Assembly (NCBI GenBank): GCA_030578315.1
Contig: JAUQQL010000001.1
Location: 1 to 64,000 of the forward strand
Reading direction: 5' to 3'
Length of the DNA: 64,000 nt
Source of the DNA: Thermodesulfobacteriota bacterium
GTDB lineage: Bacteria; Desulfobacterota; Thermodesulfobacteria; Thermodesulfobacteriales; Thermodesulfobacteriaceae
Shown here one piece after another: positions 40,607 to 51,884 of the stretch; position 1 is the first letter of the stretch, and each line of letters begins with the position of its first letter. A program made the translations under genes and the position numbers. The notes under the pieces are model-generated. The model was not told where the DNA came from, ran no database searches, and saw only the letters and a program-made list of their open reading frames with translations.

Positions 40607-42069
40607 AAAAAATACCCTTTACTAAAAAGCTCCAGAGCTTTTTTCATTCCTTGAGCCTTATTTATCGTTTCTTGATATTCTTTTTCTGGGATAGAATCAG
40701 CCACAATCCCAGCTCCAGCTTGTAAATAAAGATTTTTTCCTTTCTGAAATAAAGTTCTTATAGTAATACAAAAATCCATATTTTGTGAAAAACCAAAATA
40801 TCCTACAGCTCCTGCATATGGACCTCTAGTTGTGTTTTCAAGTTCTGCAATAATTTCCATAGCTCTTATTTTAGGAGCTCCTGAAACAGTTCCAGCAGGA
40901 AAGGTCGCAGAGAATACCTCAAACATGTCCTTGCCAGGAATCAATTCTCCTTTTACTCCCGAAACAAGATGCATTACATGAGAATATCTTTCAACTATCA
41001 TTAACTCGTAAACTTTTACACTTCCATATCTACAAATTTTTCCTAAATCATTTCTTCCTAGGTCAACCAACATTATATGTTCCGCTAGTTCTTTTTCGTC
41101 TCTTTTAAGTTCTTCTTCCAAATCTTTATCTTCTTCTTCCGTTTTTCCGCGAGGTCTTGTTCCTGCAATAGGACGGGTTTCTACTAAATTATTTTCTAAC
41201 CTTACCAAAATCTCTGGAGATGAACCAATTAAAGTTTCCTCATTCATTTTAAGGAAAAACATATATGGAGAAGGATTAATTTTCCTTAAAGCCCTGTAAA
41301 GAAGAAAAGAAACCTGAGGATTTTCTAAAATTTCGTCTTCCAGTTTGAATCTCTGGGAAAGAACTACCTGAATAATATCTCCTTGAGCAATGTATTCTTT
41401 GGCTTCTTTAACCATCTTTATAAAAGTTTCTTTTTCCAGTTCAGGTTTTAAAGAAAGCTCTTTTTTGAGCGGTTCTATAGTAAAACTTGTTTTTTTAAGA
41501 TTAGCTAAAAGGTTTAGAAGTTTTTCTTTTTTGTTTAGGTAAACCTCTTTAGAAAATCCCTCTTCCTTTCGTACTAAACATACTAATTTTATAGTATGAA
41601 GAACACGGTCATAAATAATTAACACTTCAGGAAAAACGAAGTGAAAAAAGTGAAAGTTTAAAGAATCATTTGGAAGAGGAACTCTAGGCTCAAAAAAGTG
41701 AACCATTTCGTAGCTTACAAAGCCTACTGCTCCTCCCCAAAATCTAGGTAAATCTTTTATAAAGGGAATATTATATCGATAAATAAATTCTTTAAGATGT
41801 TTCCACATGAAAGGAGCATCTTTTTGGGAACTCTTAATAATATAAAAAGGATCTAATCCTAAAAAACTATAACGAGCCCATTTTTCCGGTCCTTCTAAAC
41901 TTTCTAAAAGAAAAATATAGTCTTGATTTTTAAATACTTTATAAAGAAGAGAAATAGGGGTTTCCAAATCTGCAGATATTTCAATATAAACTGGAATCAA
42001 AGTATAGCTTTCTGCTAGGTTTAAAAACTCCTTTAAAGAAGGTTTTACTTCTAAATCGTAAAAATTCAT
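40603..42069 (-). CDS. trpE: Anthranilate synthase component I
   Basis: [60 protein letters not shown]. Confidence 0.93.
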   Translation of the reverse strand: MNFYDLEVKPSLKEFLNLAESYTLIPVYIEISADLETPISLLYKVFKNQDYIFLLESLEGPEKWARYSFLGLDPFYIIKSSQKDAPFMWKHLKEFIYRYNIPFIKDLPRFWGGAVGFVSYEMVHFFEPRVPLPNDSLNFHFFHFVFPEVLIIYDRVLHTIKLVCLVRKEEGFSKEVYLNKKEKLLNLLANLKKTSFTIEPLKKELSLKPELEKETFIKMVKEAKEYIAQGDIIQVVLSQRFKLEDEILENPQVSFLLYRALRKINPSPYMFFLKMNEETLIGSSPEILVRLENNLVETRPIAGTRPRGKTEEEDKDLEEELKRDEKELAEHIMLVDLGRNDLGKICRYGSVKVYELMIVERYSHVMHLVSGVKGELIPGKDMFEVFSATFPAGTVSGAPKIRAMEIIAELENTTRGPYAGAVGYFGFSQNMDFCITIRTLFQKGKNLYLQAGAGIVADSIPEKEYQETINKAQGMKKALELFSKGYFL

Positions 42070-43367
42070 TAGTGAACAAGCTCTTCTTTTAGTTTAGGAA
42101 TTAGATTTTCTAAAGAAATTTTTTCTTGAGTTCCCCTAAGCATATCTTTAAGCAAAATCTTTCCTTCCTTAATTTCATTTTCTCCTAAAATAAGAACTTT
42201 TTTACTGGCAAGCTTATCAGCTTCTCTCAAAAGAGCTTTTAAACTTTTTTCTTCATAAAGAACTTCTACCTTAAAATTAGCTTCTCTTAAAGTTTCAGCC
42301 AGTTTAAGTCCTTCTTTAAATTGTTTCTTACCTAAAAGAGCTAGAAAAACCTGAGGAGAAAGATCATCCAAAAAAATTTGAGGTGAAAGATAAGAAGATA
42401 TACAAAGTTCCCATCTTTCAACTCCTATGGCAAATCCTATAGCTGGTAAAGATGGCCCTCCCAATTCCTCTAACAATTTATCGTATCTTCCTCCTGCACA
42501 CACTGTATCTTGGGCTCCAAGTCCTTTACCTTTAATTTCAAAAATAGTTCTGGTATAGTAGTCAAGCCCTCTTACTAAATAAGGATTAAAAACATACTTA
42601 AGACCTAAAAAGTCTAAAAGTTCCAATAACTCTTGAAAATGGCCTTTACAATTACTACACCAAAATCTGTTAATAGGTTCAAGTTTCTGAATTTCATTTT
42701 TGCAATTTGGATCTTTACAGTCTAATATTCTAAAAGGATTTCTTTCTAATCTTTGTCGGCAAGTATTACAAAGGACTTTATCTCTTTCTTTTAAAGAAGA
42801 CAAAAGATAACCCTTGTACTCAGGACGACATCTTTCACATCCTAGAGAATTTATTTCTAAAGTGAAAAGGTTGTCATTTTTAACTTCTTTAGCAAGAATT
42901 TTCAATGGAGAGTATAAAATATTTATACTCATTTTAATGACTTCAGCTTCATACCAAGGAGTTAAATTTCCAAAAAATTCTACATCTATTTGATAAAATT
43001 CTCTAAGTCTTCCTTTTTGAGGTCTCTCATGTCTAAACATGGGACCAACAGTAAAAAGTTTTAATGGTTTAGGTTTCATATAAAGACTATTTTCAATAAT
43101 CATTCTACAAATTCCAGCTGTGGCTTCGGGACGCAAGGTTAAAAACTCTTGATTTCGATCTTGAAAGGTATAAGTCTCTTTTTGAACAATATCAGTAACT
43201 TCTCCTATAGACCTTATAAATAATTCAGTTTTTTCTAAAATAGGAATTTTTACTTCTTGATAATTATAATTTTTTAAAATTTTTTTAGCAATTCCTATAA
43301 GATATTCGTACTTTAAAAATTCTTCAGGTAACCAGTCTTTAAACCCTCTTATGGATTGAAATTTCAT
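42069..43367 (-). CDS. hisS: Histidyl-tRNA synthetase
   Basis: IRGFKDWLPEE, LRPEATAGICRM, GPMFRHERPQKGRLREFYQIDVE, RGLDYYTRTIFEI, GFAIGVERW. Confidence 0.96.
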   Translation of the reverse strand: MKFQSIRGFKDWLPEEFLKYEYLIGIAKKILKNYNYQEVKIPILEKTELFIRSIGEVTDIVQKETYTFQDRNQEFLTLRPEATAGICRMIIENSLYMKPKPLKLFTVGPMFRHERPQKGRLREFYQIDVEFFGNLTPWYEAEVIKMSINILYSPLKILAKEVKNDNLFTLEINSLGCERCRPEYKGYLLSSLKERDKVLCNTCRQRLERNPFRILDCKDPNCKNEIQKLEPINRFWCSNCKGHFQELLELLDFLGLKYVFNPYLVRGLDYYTRTIFEIKGKGLGAQDTVCAGGRYDKLLEELGGPSLPAIGFAIGVERWELCISSYLSPQIFLDDLSPQVFLALLGKKQFKEGLKLAETLREANFKVEVLYEEKSLKALLREADKLASKKVLILGENEIKEGKILLKDMLRGTQEKISLENLIPKLKEELVH

Positions 43368-43528
43368 AGACCATATTTTATCACGAAAGAAAAAAAAATT
43401 AAGATTTCGAAAGTTTTTATATATATAGTGATAATTTGCTTTCCATTCCTAATAGTACCTTTTTGTGATGTGCTGTGTTGTTTTTTTGAATAATTTATTT
43501 TAAAATAATTTTTTAAAGCGAGGATATA

Positions 43529-43828
43529 ATGCATAGATATAGTAAGTGGCAAAAAATTGAAGAAGCTCGTAAGATTTTAAAGTTACCTATTAGAACCACA
43601 AGAAGAGAAATTATAGAACAGTATAAAAATTTAGCTAAAGCTTTTCATCCTGACAAAGGAGGAGATGAAGAGCAGATGAAGAAACTTAACGAGGCTTATG
43701 AAGTTTTGATGAGATATTGTGATAATTACTTGATAATTTTAGCTCCTAATGATAATATTTTAGACCCTGAAGATTGGTGGTTTGAGCATTTTGGAGAAGA
43801 TCCCATTTGGGGAAAAATGAAAAGATAG
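43529..43828 (+). CDS. Small J-domain protein
   Basis: J-domain with HPDK: LAKAFHPDKGGDEEQMKKLNEAYEVL; 99 aa. Confidence 0.8.
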   Translation: MHRYSKWQKIEEARKILKLPIRTTRREIIEQYKNLAKAFHPDKGGDEEQMKKLNEAYEVLMRYCDNYLIILAPNDNILDPEDWWFEHFGEDPIWGKMKR

Positions 43829-43831
43829 GGA

Positions 43832-45070
43832 GTGAAAAAAATGCTTATAGTTCAGAAGTATGGAGGAACTTCGGTTGCCAATTTAGATAGAATTAAAAAT
43901 GTAGCTCAAAGAATCATAAAATACAAGAATCAGGGGCATCAATTGGTAGTAGTAGTTTCAGCTATGGCTGGAGAAACCGACCGTTTAATAAATTTAGCCA
44001 AATCAATAACTCCTAATCCTCCTTTAAGAGAGTTAGATATGTTAGTTTCAACTGGAGAACAAGTAACTTCTTCGCTTTTAAGCATTGCTCTTCAAAGTAT
44101 GGGAGTCCCTTCTATTGCTTTTTTAGGATATCAGATTCCTATCTATACTACTGAGTTTTTTACCAAAGCTAAAATAAAAGAAATTAAAGTAGAAAAAATA
44201 AAAGAGGAACTTAACCAAGGGAAAGTGGTAGTAGTAGCAGGATTTCAGGGAGTTACTGAAAGGGGAGACATTACTACTTTGGGAAGGGGTGGGTCAGATA
44301 CTACTGCGGTAGCCTTAGCTGCAGCTTTAAAAGCAGATCTTTGTGAGATTTATACTGATGTGGAAGGTGTTTTTACTGCTGACCCAAGAATCGTGGATAA
44401 AGCTCGAAAACTTTCCAAAATTTCTTACGAAGAAATGCTTGAAATGGCAAGTGCTGGAGCCAAAGTTTTGGAGATGCGCTCAGTTGAACTAGCTATGATC
44501 TATAAAGTACCTTTAGTTGTGAGGTCAAGTTTTAACGAAAGTGAAGGAACTTTAATTACTGAGGAGGATGAAGAAATGGAAAGAGTATTAGTTTCAGGAG
44601 TTACTTATAATAGAAACGAAGCCCGTATAAGCATATATGGAGTTCCTGACAAACCAGGAGTTGCTGCTAAAATTTTTGGACCTATTGGAGAAAGAGGTAT
44701 TGTTGTAGATATGATTGTTCAAACTTCCAGAACAGATGGTAAAGCAGATTTAACTTTTACTGTCCCCAAAACTGATTATAAGCAAACTATGGAAATAGTG
44801 AAAAATATAGCTTCTGAGCTTTCAGCTGAAAAGGTTGAAGGAGACGAAAAAATTGCTAAAGTTTCTATTGTGGGAGCAGGTATGAGAATTCATCCAGGAG
44901 TAGCAACTAAAATGTTTGAAACCCTTGCTAACCATGGAATTAATATTATAATGATTTCTACTTCAGAAATAAAGATTTCCTGCATTATCGAAGAAAAGTA
45001 TACGGAATTAGCTGTAAGAGCTCTTCACGAAGCCTTTGAACTTGAAAGCGAAGTAAAGGAAGAAAAATGA
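43832..45070 (+). CDS. lysC: Aspartate kinase
   Basis: [48 protein letters not shown] domains. Confidence 0.96.
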   Translation: MKKMLIVQKYGGTSVANLDRIKNVAQRIIKYKNQGHQLVVVVSAMAGETDRLINLAKSITPNPPLRELDMLVSTGEQVTSSLLSIALQSMGVPSIAFLGYQIPIYTTEFFTKAKIKEIKVEKIKEELNQGKVVVVAGFQGVTERGDITTLGRGGSDTTAVALAAALKADLCEIYTDVEGVFTADPRIVDKARKLSKISYEEMLEMASAGAKVLEMRSVELAMIYKVPLVVRSSFNESEGTLITEEDEEMERVLVSGVTYNRNEARISIYGVPDKPGVAAKIFGPIGERGIVVDMIVQTSRTDGKADLTFTVPKTDYKQTMEIVKNIASELSAEKVEGDEKIAKVSIVGAGMRIHPGVATKMFETLANHGINIIMISTSEIKISCIIEEKYTELAVRALHEAFELESEVKEEK

Positions 45071-46659
45071 GAAAAATTGAAATTTACGATACTACTCTAA
45101 GAGATGGGGCTCAAGCTGAAGAGGTAAACTTTTCTTTAAACGACAAAATTAGAATTGCTTTAAAGCTGGATGAATTTAAAATAGACTACATTGAAGGGGG
45201 ATGGCCAGCTTCTAATCCCAAGGACTTTCAATTTTTTAAGGAAATAAAAGAATACCACTTGAAGCATTCTCAAATCGTTGCTTTTGGGAGTACTCATCAT
45301 CCTCAAAAAAATCCTGAAAATGATGAAAACTTAAAAAGTTTGCTTGTGGTTAAAACTCCAGTAGTTACTATATTTGGAAAATCATGGACGATACATGTAA
45401 AAGAAGCTCTTAAAACTACTTTAGAGCACAATCTAGAGATAATTTCCAATTCTATAAGATTTCTAAGACCTCATGTAGAGAAACTTTTTTATGATGCAGA
45501 ACATTTTTTTGATGGATTTAAAGAAGATCCAGATTATGCTATAGAAACTATTAAAAGGGCTTATCTTGCTGGAGCAGATTGTATAATTCTTTGTGATACT
45601 AATGGAGGAACTTTAACTCACGAAGTGGTTGAAATTATAAGAGAAGTAAAAAAACGGCTTGGAGAAAATGTTCCTTTAGGAATTCACGCTCATAACGATT
45701 CAGAATGTGCAGTAGCTAATAGTATAGAAGCTGTAAGAGAGGGAGTTATTCAGGTTCAAGGAACTATTAATGGAATAGGTGAAAGGTGTGGTAATGCTAA
45801 TCTTTGCTCAGTTATTCCTAATTTGGTTTTAAAAATGGGTTATCAGTGTAGTTGTGCGGATGTTTTGTTTAAGCTTACAGAAGTTTCCCGTTACGTATTT
45901 GAAATAGCTAATTTAACTCATCTTCCCAAACTTCCTTATGTGGGTAGGTCAGCTTTTGCACATAAAGGAGGTATTCATGTTTCGGCAGTTTTAAAGTCTC
46001 CAAGAACCTATGAACACATAGACCCCTTCTTAGTTGGAAATGTAAGAAGAATTTTAGTTTCTGAACTTTCTGGAAAAAGTAACCTTATTTATAAAGCTAA
46101 AGAATTGGGGATTGAACTTGATATAGAAAGTCCTCTTTTAAATAAAATTGTGGATGAAGTTAAAAAATTAGAAGCTCAGGGTTATGAATTTGAAGCAGCT
46201 GAAGCATCTTTAGAACTTTTAATTTATAAGCTTCTTGGAGAACCTAAACAATATTTTGAACTTTTAAGTTATAAAGTTTTGGATATTAAACAGGAAAAAA
46301 ATTCTTCTCATGCTGAAGCTACAGTAATTTTAAGAGTTCCTCCAGGAGTAGGAGAGGTGGAACATACTGCAGCTGTTGGAAATGGTCCTGTTAATGCTTT
46401 AGATAATGCTTTAAGGAAAGCTTTAGAAAGGTTTTATCCTAAAATAAAAGAAATGGAATTAGAAGACTACAAAGTAAGAGTGCTTCCAGGTCTTCCAGGT
46501 ACAGCTTCCAAGGTTCGTGTTTTGATTATTTCTAAAAGTAAAGATAAAAAGTGGGGGACAGTTGGAGTTTCTACGGATATTTTGGAAGCTAGCTGCCAAG
46601 CTCTAGTAGATTCTTATACTTACAAACTTTTCTTAGATAAGACCAAAAAAGCAAAATAG
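45067..46659 (+). CDS. cimA: Citramalate synthase (CimA family)
   Basis: [77 protein letters not shown]. Confidence 0.93.
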   Translation: MRKIEIYDTTLRDGAQAEEVNFSLNDKIRIALKLDEFKIDYIEGGWPASNPKDFQFFKEIKEYHLKHSQIVAFGSTHHPQKNPENDENLKSLLVVKTPVVTIFGKSWTIHVKEALKTTLEHNLEIISNSIRFLRPHVEKLFYDAEHFFDGFKEDPDYAIETIKRAYLAGADCIILCDTNGGTLTHEVVEIIREVKKRLGENVPLGIHAHNDSECAVANSIEAVREGVIQVQGTINGIGERCGNANLCSVIPNLVLKMGYQCSCADVLFKLTEVSRYVFEIANLTHLPKLPYVGRSAFAHKGGIHVSAVLKSPRTYEHIDPFLVGNVRRILVSELSGKSNLIYKAKELGIELDIESPLLNKIVDEVKKLEAQGYEFEAAEASLELLIYKLLGEPKQYFELLSYKVLDIKQEKNSSHAEATVILRVPPGVGEVEHTAAVGNGPVNALDNALRKALERFYPKIKEMELEDYKVRVLPGLPGTASKVRVLIISKSKDKKWGTVGVSTDILEASCQALVDSYTYKLFLDKTKKAK

Positions 46660-46667
46660 GAGGAGAA

Positions 46668-47423
46668 ATGGCGACTACAAGAATTTCTATAGCAGGAAAG
46701 GGTGGAACAGGCAAAACTACTCTTGCAGCTCTTTTGATTAATTATTTGGTTAACAAAAAAGTTGGACCTGTGCTAGCAGTTGATGCTGACCCTAATGCAA
46801 ATTTAAATGAACTTCTCGGAGAGGAAGTAGAAATTACTCTTGGAGAAATAAAAGATCAATTAAGAAGTACAAGCACTGCAGAAGGAATGTTAAGAGGAGA
46901 CTTTGTAGAGTTAAAGCTTCACCAGGCTATTATAGAAGGAAAAGGCTACGATTTAATAGTTATGGGACAACCTGAAGGACCTGGATGTTACTGTGCTGCC
47001 CATTTTTTTCTTTCTCAGTCTCTTGAAAAGCTTATGAAAAATTATAGCTATCTGGTAATAGATAATGAAGCAGGAATGGAACATCTTTCAAGATTAAATC
47101 TTTTGGAAATGGAACATTTGATGGTGATCTCGGATGCGAGTATGAGAGGAATTCTTACTGCTGCTAGAATTGCAGACCTGATTAAACCTCTTCAAATTAC
47201 GGTAAAAAATTTATGGTTAATAGTAAATAGAGCACCTTCTAGTCCCCCAGAAGAATTAGTTAACTACACTACAAAAACTGCAGAAGAACATAAACTTAAT
47301 CTTTTAGGTTTTCTTCCTGAAGACCCAATGATACTTCAATACGAAGTTAGTAGAACTCCTGTATGGGAGTGGAATTCACTTTTAAAGGAAAAAGCTTTTA
47401 GTCTATTTTCAAAAGTTTTTTAA
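46668..47423 (+). CDS. CooC-like P-loop ATPase (CODH nickel maturation family)
   Basis: ISIAGKGGTGKTTLAALLINYLV, VDADPNANLNELLG, GPGCYCAAH, IDNEAGMEHLSR. Confidence 0.88.
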   Translation: MATTRISIAGKGGTGKTTLAALLINYLVNKKVGPVLAVDADPNANLNELLGEEVEITLGEIKDQLRSTSTAEGMLRGDFVELKLHQAIIEGKGYDLIVMGQPEGPGCYCAAHFFLSQSLEKLMKNYSYLVIDNEAGMEHLSRLNLLEMEHLMVISDASMRGILTAARIADLIKPLQITVKNLWLIVNRAPSSPPEELVNYTTKTAEEHKLNLLGFLPEDPMILQYEVSRTPVWEWNSLLKEKAFSLFSKVF

Positions 47424-47433
47424 AAATTTCAAA

Positions 47434-48900
47434 ATGAAAGTGTCTCTTAGAATTTACAATACCCTTTCAAAAAAAGTTGAAATATTTGAACCTTTAAATC
47501 CTCCTAAAGTTACTATGTATGTATGTGGAATTACAGCTTACGATTCTACTCATTTAGGACATATAAGGTCTGCTGTGGTTTTTGATGTGCTTTATAGATT
47601 TCTTCAATACTTAGGTTACGAAGTTATTTATGTTAGAAATATTACAGATATAGATGATAAAATTATAAACAAAGCTAATAAAGAAAATATTTTTTGGAAA
47701 GATTTGGTAAAGAAATACACTCAAGAGTATCAAGAAGTATTAAAAAAGTTAAGACTTATAAAACCTACCTACGAACCTTTTGCCTCAGAACATATACCCG
47801 AAATTATAGAGTTTATACAAAATTTAATTGAAAAAAAACTAGCTTATCAAAGTAATGGGGATGTGTATTTTGAAGTTCAGAAGATACCTTCTTACGGAAA
47901 GCTTTCTGGGAGAAAAATTGATGAATTATTGGTAGGAGTAAGGATTGAAGTTTCTGAGAAGAAGAAAAATCCTTTGGACTTTGCTCTTTGGAAATCTGCT
48001 AAGTTGGGAGAGCCTTTTTGGGAAAGTCCCTGGGGAAGAGGGCGTCCTGGATGGCATATTGAATGTTCAGCTATGTGTAAAAAATATCTAGGTGATACCA
48101 TAGATATCCATGGTGGAGGGCTTGACCTTATCTTTCCTCATCACGAAAACGAAATTGCTCAGAGTGAAGGACTTACAGGGAAGCCTTTTGTCAAATATTT
48201 TGTTCATCACGGTCTCATTACGGTAAACGGAGAGAAAATGTCTAAGAGTTTGGGAAATTTCGTTACTATGGAATATTTACTTCAGAAATTTCATCCAGAA
48301 GTAATCAAAGCCTTTTTGCTTTCTAAGCACTACCGAAGTCCTTTAGATTATTCTGAAAAAGTTTTAAAGGAGGTAGAAAAAGCAGTTTATCATTTTTACG
48401 AAACTCTTTACTGGATAAAAAAAACTCAGGCTTATAAAGAAGGGTTTCTTTCTGATAAGGCACGCAAACTTGAAAGGTTTCTTAAAAAATTTGAAGAAGA
48501 TTTTATTTTAGCCTTAGCCGAGGACTTAAATACGGCTCTGGCTCTTGGATACCTTTTTAACCTCGAGAACGAAACTTATAATTTTATTACTACTAATCCA
48601 TTTTTAAATAATGAAGAGGTTTTACTTCTTGAAAGAATAGAAGAAACCATAAAAAGGCTTTCTGGAAGTATTTTAGGATTTGGGGATCTAGATCCTTTTA
48701 AGTTTTGGGAACAGGAGCGAAAGCGTAAACTAGAACAAAAAGGTAAAAATATAGAAGAAGTTGAGAAACTTATTTTTAAAAGACAAGAAGCTAGAAAACA
48801 GAAAAAATTTGATATAGCAGATAAGATAAGAAACGAACTTCAAAATCTCGGAGTTTTTTTAAAGGATACACGAACTGAAACTTTTTGGTATGTAGAGTAA
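47434..48900 (+). CDS. cysS: Cysteinyl-tRNA synthetase
   Basis: MYVCGITAYDSTHLGHIRSAVVFDVLYR, GWHIECSAM, DIHGGGLDLIFPHHENEIAQSE, KMSKSLGNF. Confidence 0.97.
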   Translation: MKVSLRIYNTLSKKVEIFEPLNPPKVTMYVCGITAYDSTHLGHIRSAVVFDVLYRFLQYLGYEVIYVRNITDIDDKIINKANKENIFWKDLVKKYTQEYQEVLKKLRLIKPTYEPFASEHIPEIIEFIQNLIEKKLAYQSNGDVYFEVQKIPSYGKLSGRKIDELLVGVRIEVSEKKKNPLDFALWKSAKLGEPFWESPWGRGRPGWHIECSAMCKKYLGDTIDIHGGGLDLIFPHHENEIAQSEGLTGKPFVKYFVHHGLITVNGEKMSKSLGNFVTMEYLLQKFHPEVIKAFLLSKHYRSPLDYSEKVLKEVEKAVYHFYETLYWIKKTQAYKEGFLSDKARKLERFLKKFEEDFILALAEDLNTALALGYLFNLENETYNFITTNPFLNNEEVLLLERIEETIKRLSGSILGFGDLDPFKFWEQERKRKLEQKGKNIEEVEKLIFKRQEARKQKKFDIADKIRNELQNLGVFLKDTRTETFWYVE

Positions 48901-48901
48901 A

Positions 48902-49417
48902 ATGACGATTACATGGTTTGATTATTTATCTTTTGGGGTTTTTTTTTATTTTATAATTCGTGGAATTTGTTCTGGATTTATTAAAACCTTAGCTTCTCTT
49001 ATTGGAATAATAGTAGCTTTTTTATATTCTGGAACGCTTTCTATAAAATTAGCTCCCCTTTTAAGGCCTGTAACTTCTCATCCAGCTTTACTTACTGTTT
49101 TGAGTTACCTTCTTTCTTTCTTTTTAATTTACTGTACATTGGTAGCCATAGGATGGTTAATTATTTGTCTTCTTAAAAATTTAAACCTTACCTTAGCAGA
49201 CAGAATTTTAGGAGGATTTTTAGGCCTCTTTAAAGCTTGTATTTTTGTTTCTTTTTTATATCTTCTTTTTGTCATTCCTTACCCTTCCTCCAAAGAAGCT
49301 CTTAAAAAAAGCTTTTCTTATCCTATCATTCATCGTACTCTTACCTTTTCGTGGCAGTTTATTCCGCAAAGTTGGAAAGATTTTTTAAATCAAAGATTAA
49401 ATAATGCCCTTAGTTGA
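48902..49417 (+). CDS. CvpA family membrane protein
   Basis: WFDYLSFGVFFYFIIRGICSGFIKTLASLIGIIVAFLYSG; four TM segments. Confidence 0.8.
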   Translation: MTITWFDYLSFGVFFYFIIRGICSGFIKTLASLIGIIVAFLYSGTLSIKLAPLLRPVTSHPALLTVLSYLLSFFLIYCTLVAIGWLIICLLKNLNLTLADRILGGFLGLFKACIFVSFLYLLFVIPYPSSKEALKKSFSYPIIHRTLTFSWQFIPQSWKDFLNQRLNNALS

Positions 49418-49981
49418 AAGCACATTTTTTTCAATTTTTTTTAATGCACGTCTTAAAGCATGGGCTAAAGCTTTAAAAATACTTTCTGCGATGTGGTGAG
49501 AATTTCTTCCATAAAAATTTATCACATGAAGAGTAAATTTTCCATTCATACTTAAGGCTTTTAAAAATTCTTCTATTAGTTCAGTATCAAATTCTCCTAT
49601 TTTTTCTGTTGGAAATTTTACTTGGTAGTGAAAATAAGATCTTTTAGCTAAGTCTATAGCTACTAAAGTAAGGGCTTCCTCCATAGGAATTATAGCTTCG
49701 CCATAGCGAGCTATTCCCTCACGATTTTTTAAAGCTGTGTCAAGAGCTTCACCTAAAACTATTCCTATATCTTCTACTGTATGATGAAAATCTACTTCTA
49801 GGTCACCTTGAGCAAAAATACTAAGTCCAATTCCTGAATGATAGGAAAAAAGCTCTAGCATGTGGTCTAAAAAACCTATTCCTGTTTTTATACTACTTTC
49901 TTCTATAAAGTTTCCTGAAAGGTCAAGTTTTACTTCAATTTGAGTTTCCAAAGTAATCCTTTTTTTTTCAACTAAATTCAT
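49397..49981 (-). CDS. hisB: Imidazoleglycerol-phosphate dehydratase
   Basis: TGIGFLDHMLELFSYHSGIGL, DFHHTVEDIGIVLGEAL, GRNSHHIAESIFKALAHALRRAL. Confidence 0.96.
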   Translation of the reverse strand: MNLVEKKRITLETQIEVKLDLSGNFIEESSIKTGIGFLDHMLELFSYHSGIGLSIFAQGDLEVDFHHTVEDIGIVLGEALDTALKNREGIARYGEAIIPMEEALTLVAIDLAKRSYFHYQVKFPTEKIGEFDTELIEEFLKALSMNGKFTLHVINFYGRNSHHIAESIFKALAHALRRALKKIEKNVLSTKGII

Positions 49982-50004
49982 TTTTTACTCCTTTTTAAAA
50001 ATTT

Positions 50005-50751
50005 TTAATTTATTTTTCCTATCCCTTCTGCCTTAAATTCTACTAAAATTTTTACTTTGTTATTTACTGGAAAAGGTTGAGAAATTTTAAGACACTTTTC
50101 AATAGCTTGGTTAAAAAGGGGTTCTTCTGACTTTTGAATAAACTTGTAACTTAAAATCTCCCCAGTAGAAGAAATTTCAAGAGAAACTACCGCTCTCAAA
50201 CCTGGTTTCCGCCGTAAGTAAATTGGGACTTCAAAGTTAGTTTGAAGTTTTCGTTTAATTAAAAATAGATAACCGTCTGAATGGGTTTCTTCTCCCTTCT
50301 GAATAATTCCTTGAGTACTAACCTCAGCACCTGTTTTAGTTTTTCCTTTTAAACCCTTTAGCTTTCCTTCAAGTTCTCTCATTTCTTCTTGAGTTAGTTG
50401 GGAAAGTTCCTCAAATTCTTTTTTACTTCTAAGTTTACTTATTTTTTCACTTATTATATCTTTTTCAAAGGTTTCTTTTTTCTCAAAAGATTTTCCTGAA
50501 TGAGGTTTAGTGGGAAAAATTTTTGAAGAAATAGAATTTTTTGAAGAAGATAAAGAAGATTCTTTGGAAAGTGGAACTTCTGATAAAAGTTCATAAGAAG
50601 GTTTGACTGAAAAAGTAGAAGGAGAGACTAAGCTTACTTTTATTTCTTCTTTTAATTTACTAGAAGAGGCTAAGTAAGAGAAGAAAAGAGCTGTTATAAA
50701 AATACAGTTTAAAAATAGAGAAAAAAGATATGATATAAAATGAAGTTTCAT
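50005..50751 (-). CDS. TonB/TolA-like C-terminal domain protein
   Basis: N-terminal TM; C-terminal TonB-like PIYLRRKPGLRAVVSLEISSTGEILSYKFIQKSEEPLFNQAIEKCL. Confidence 0.75.
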   Translation of the reverse strand: MKLHFISYLFSLFLNCIFITALFFSYLASSSKLKEEIKVSLVSPSTFSVKPSYELLSEVPLSKESSLSSSKNSISSKIFPTKPHSGKSFEKKETFEKDIISEKISKLRSKKEFEELSQLTQEEMRELEGKLKGLKGKTKTGAEVSTQGIIQKGEETHSDGYLFLIKRKLQTNFEVPIYLRRKPGLRAVVSLEISSTGEILSYKFIQKSEEPLFNQAIEKCLKISQPFPVNNKVKILVEFKAEGIGKIN

Positions 50752-51149
50752 TATGTTTCAGGTTGAGTTAAAAGTCCTAACTCTTTAAAACCAGCTTTTT
50801 TTAACTCAGAAAGAACTTTAGCTACTATTCCGTAAGGACAGTCCTTGTCAGCTTCAATTTGCACTTCTTCTATCAAGCCTTTATTTTTAGCTTCTTTTGC
50901 CCAAGAACTTAAAAATTCAAGAGGTACTTCGTTTCCGTAAATTTTAATTTTACCTTCTCGAGTAATAGTAATTTTAAGTGGTTCCCTTTCTTTTCGAGTT
51001 AAAGGGCTATCTTTAGTTTTAGGAAGGTCCACTTCTATTCCTGAAGTTAGAAGAGGAGCGGTAATCATAAAAATAATCAAAATAACTAAAACAATATCTA
51101 CTAAAGGAATAATGTTGATATCTCCTTGTAAATCTTTACCTATTTTCAT
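50751..51149 (-). CDS. exbD: ExbD/TolR biopolymer transport protein
   Basis: DINIIPLVDIVLVILIIFMITAPLLTSGIEVDLPK. Confidence 0.92.
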   Translation of the reverse strand: MKIGKDLQGDINIIPLVDIVLVILIIFMITAPLLTSGIEVDLPKTKDSPLTRKEREPLKITITREGKIKIYGNEVPLEFLSSWAKEAKNKGLIEEVQIEADKDCPYGIVAKVLSELKKAGFKELGLLTQPET

Positions 51150-51152
51150 GGG

Positions 51153-51881
51153 TTAGAGAAGATTTTCTTCTGTAAGAAGTTTGTCTCTTATATAAATTAA
51201 ACTCTTTTCTAAAAGTTTTTCTTCTGAATTTTTATCATCTTCCTCTAGGAAAAAATCTTCTAAGAAAAAGTTTTTTTCTAATTTTTCTTTAAAATTGGGA
51301 AGGTCGTAAACCATAAGAAAAATTAAGTCTAAGATATCTCCTGTAAGGGGAATATTAGCAAATTTTTGTCTTTTTATAATTACTTCTCCCCACAGGTCAT
51401 TAAAGAAAAGGTAAGGAAAAAGTTCTTGTTCTTTTAGGTAATCTTTTATTTTTATGATTCTATTTTCATAATGTCCCTTACAATGGGTTTCTCTGATAAT
51501 TTTATAAATTTCTTGTCTTTCTCCTTTATCGTTTCTGGTTATAAAACGTGCTAAAGGATAAAGACGGCAAGAAGAGGGTCTTTCTTTATAGACTGTGCAA
51601 CCTTCTTCTTTTAAAAAAGCACAAGCAAAGGTGTAAGGGTCTATATTGATAGAAATTACTGGAAGTTGAGTAACTTCACCTAGATAAAGTTCTCCATATT
51701 TTTTGATAAATTCTTCTACTTCCAAACTTAATGATTTTCTTAAACGTAAAAAGTCATAAGGGGAGAGGACAAGTTTTACATCGTAACAACACTTATTAAA
51801 ACAAGAAATTCCTTTATAACAGTTGAAAGAAAATTCGTCTTCTAAAGTAAAAGTTTTAGGGTCAAAAACAAAGTTATACAT
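51153..51881 (-). CDS. YkgJ family cysteine cluster protein
   Basis: FNCYKGISCFNKCCYDVKLVLSPYDFLRLRK; CAFLKEEGCTVYKERPSSCRLYPL. Confidence 0.85.
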   Translation of the reverse strand: MYNFVFDPKTFTLEDEFSFNCYKGISCFNKCCYDVKLVLSPYDFLRLRKSLSLEVEEFIKKYGELYLGEVTQLPVISINIDPYTFACAFLKEEGCTVYKERPSSCRLYPLARFITRNDKGERQEIYKIIRETHCKGHYENRIIKIKDYLKEQELFPYLFFNDLWGEVIIKRQKFANIPLTGDILDLIFLMVYDLPNFKEKLEKNFFLEDFFLEEDDKNSEEKLLEKSLIYIRDKLLTEENLL

Positions 51882-51884
51882 TTT

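Noticed and set aside
43364-43552. 62-aa ORF on - strand in the hisS/J-domain intergenic region
   Set aside because: No domain, no RBS noted, overlaps the J-domain gene start and likely promoters.
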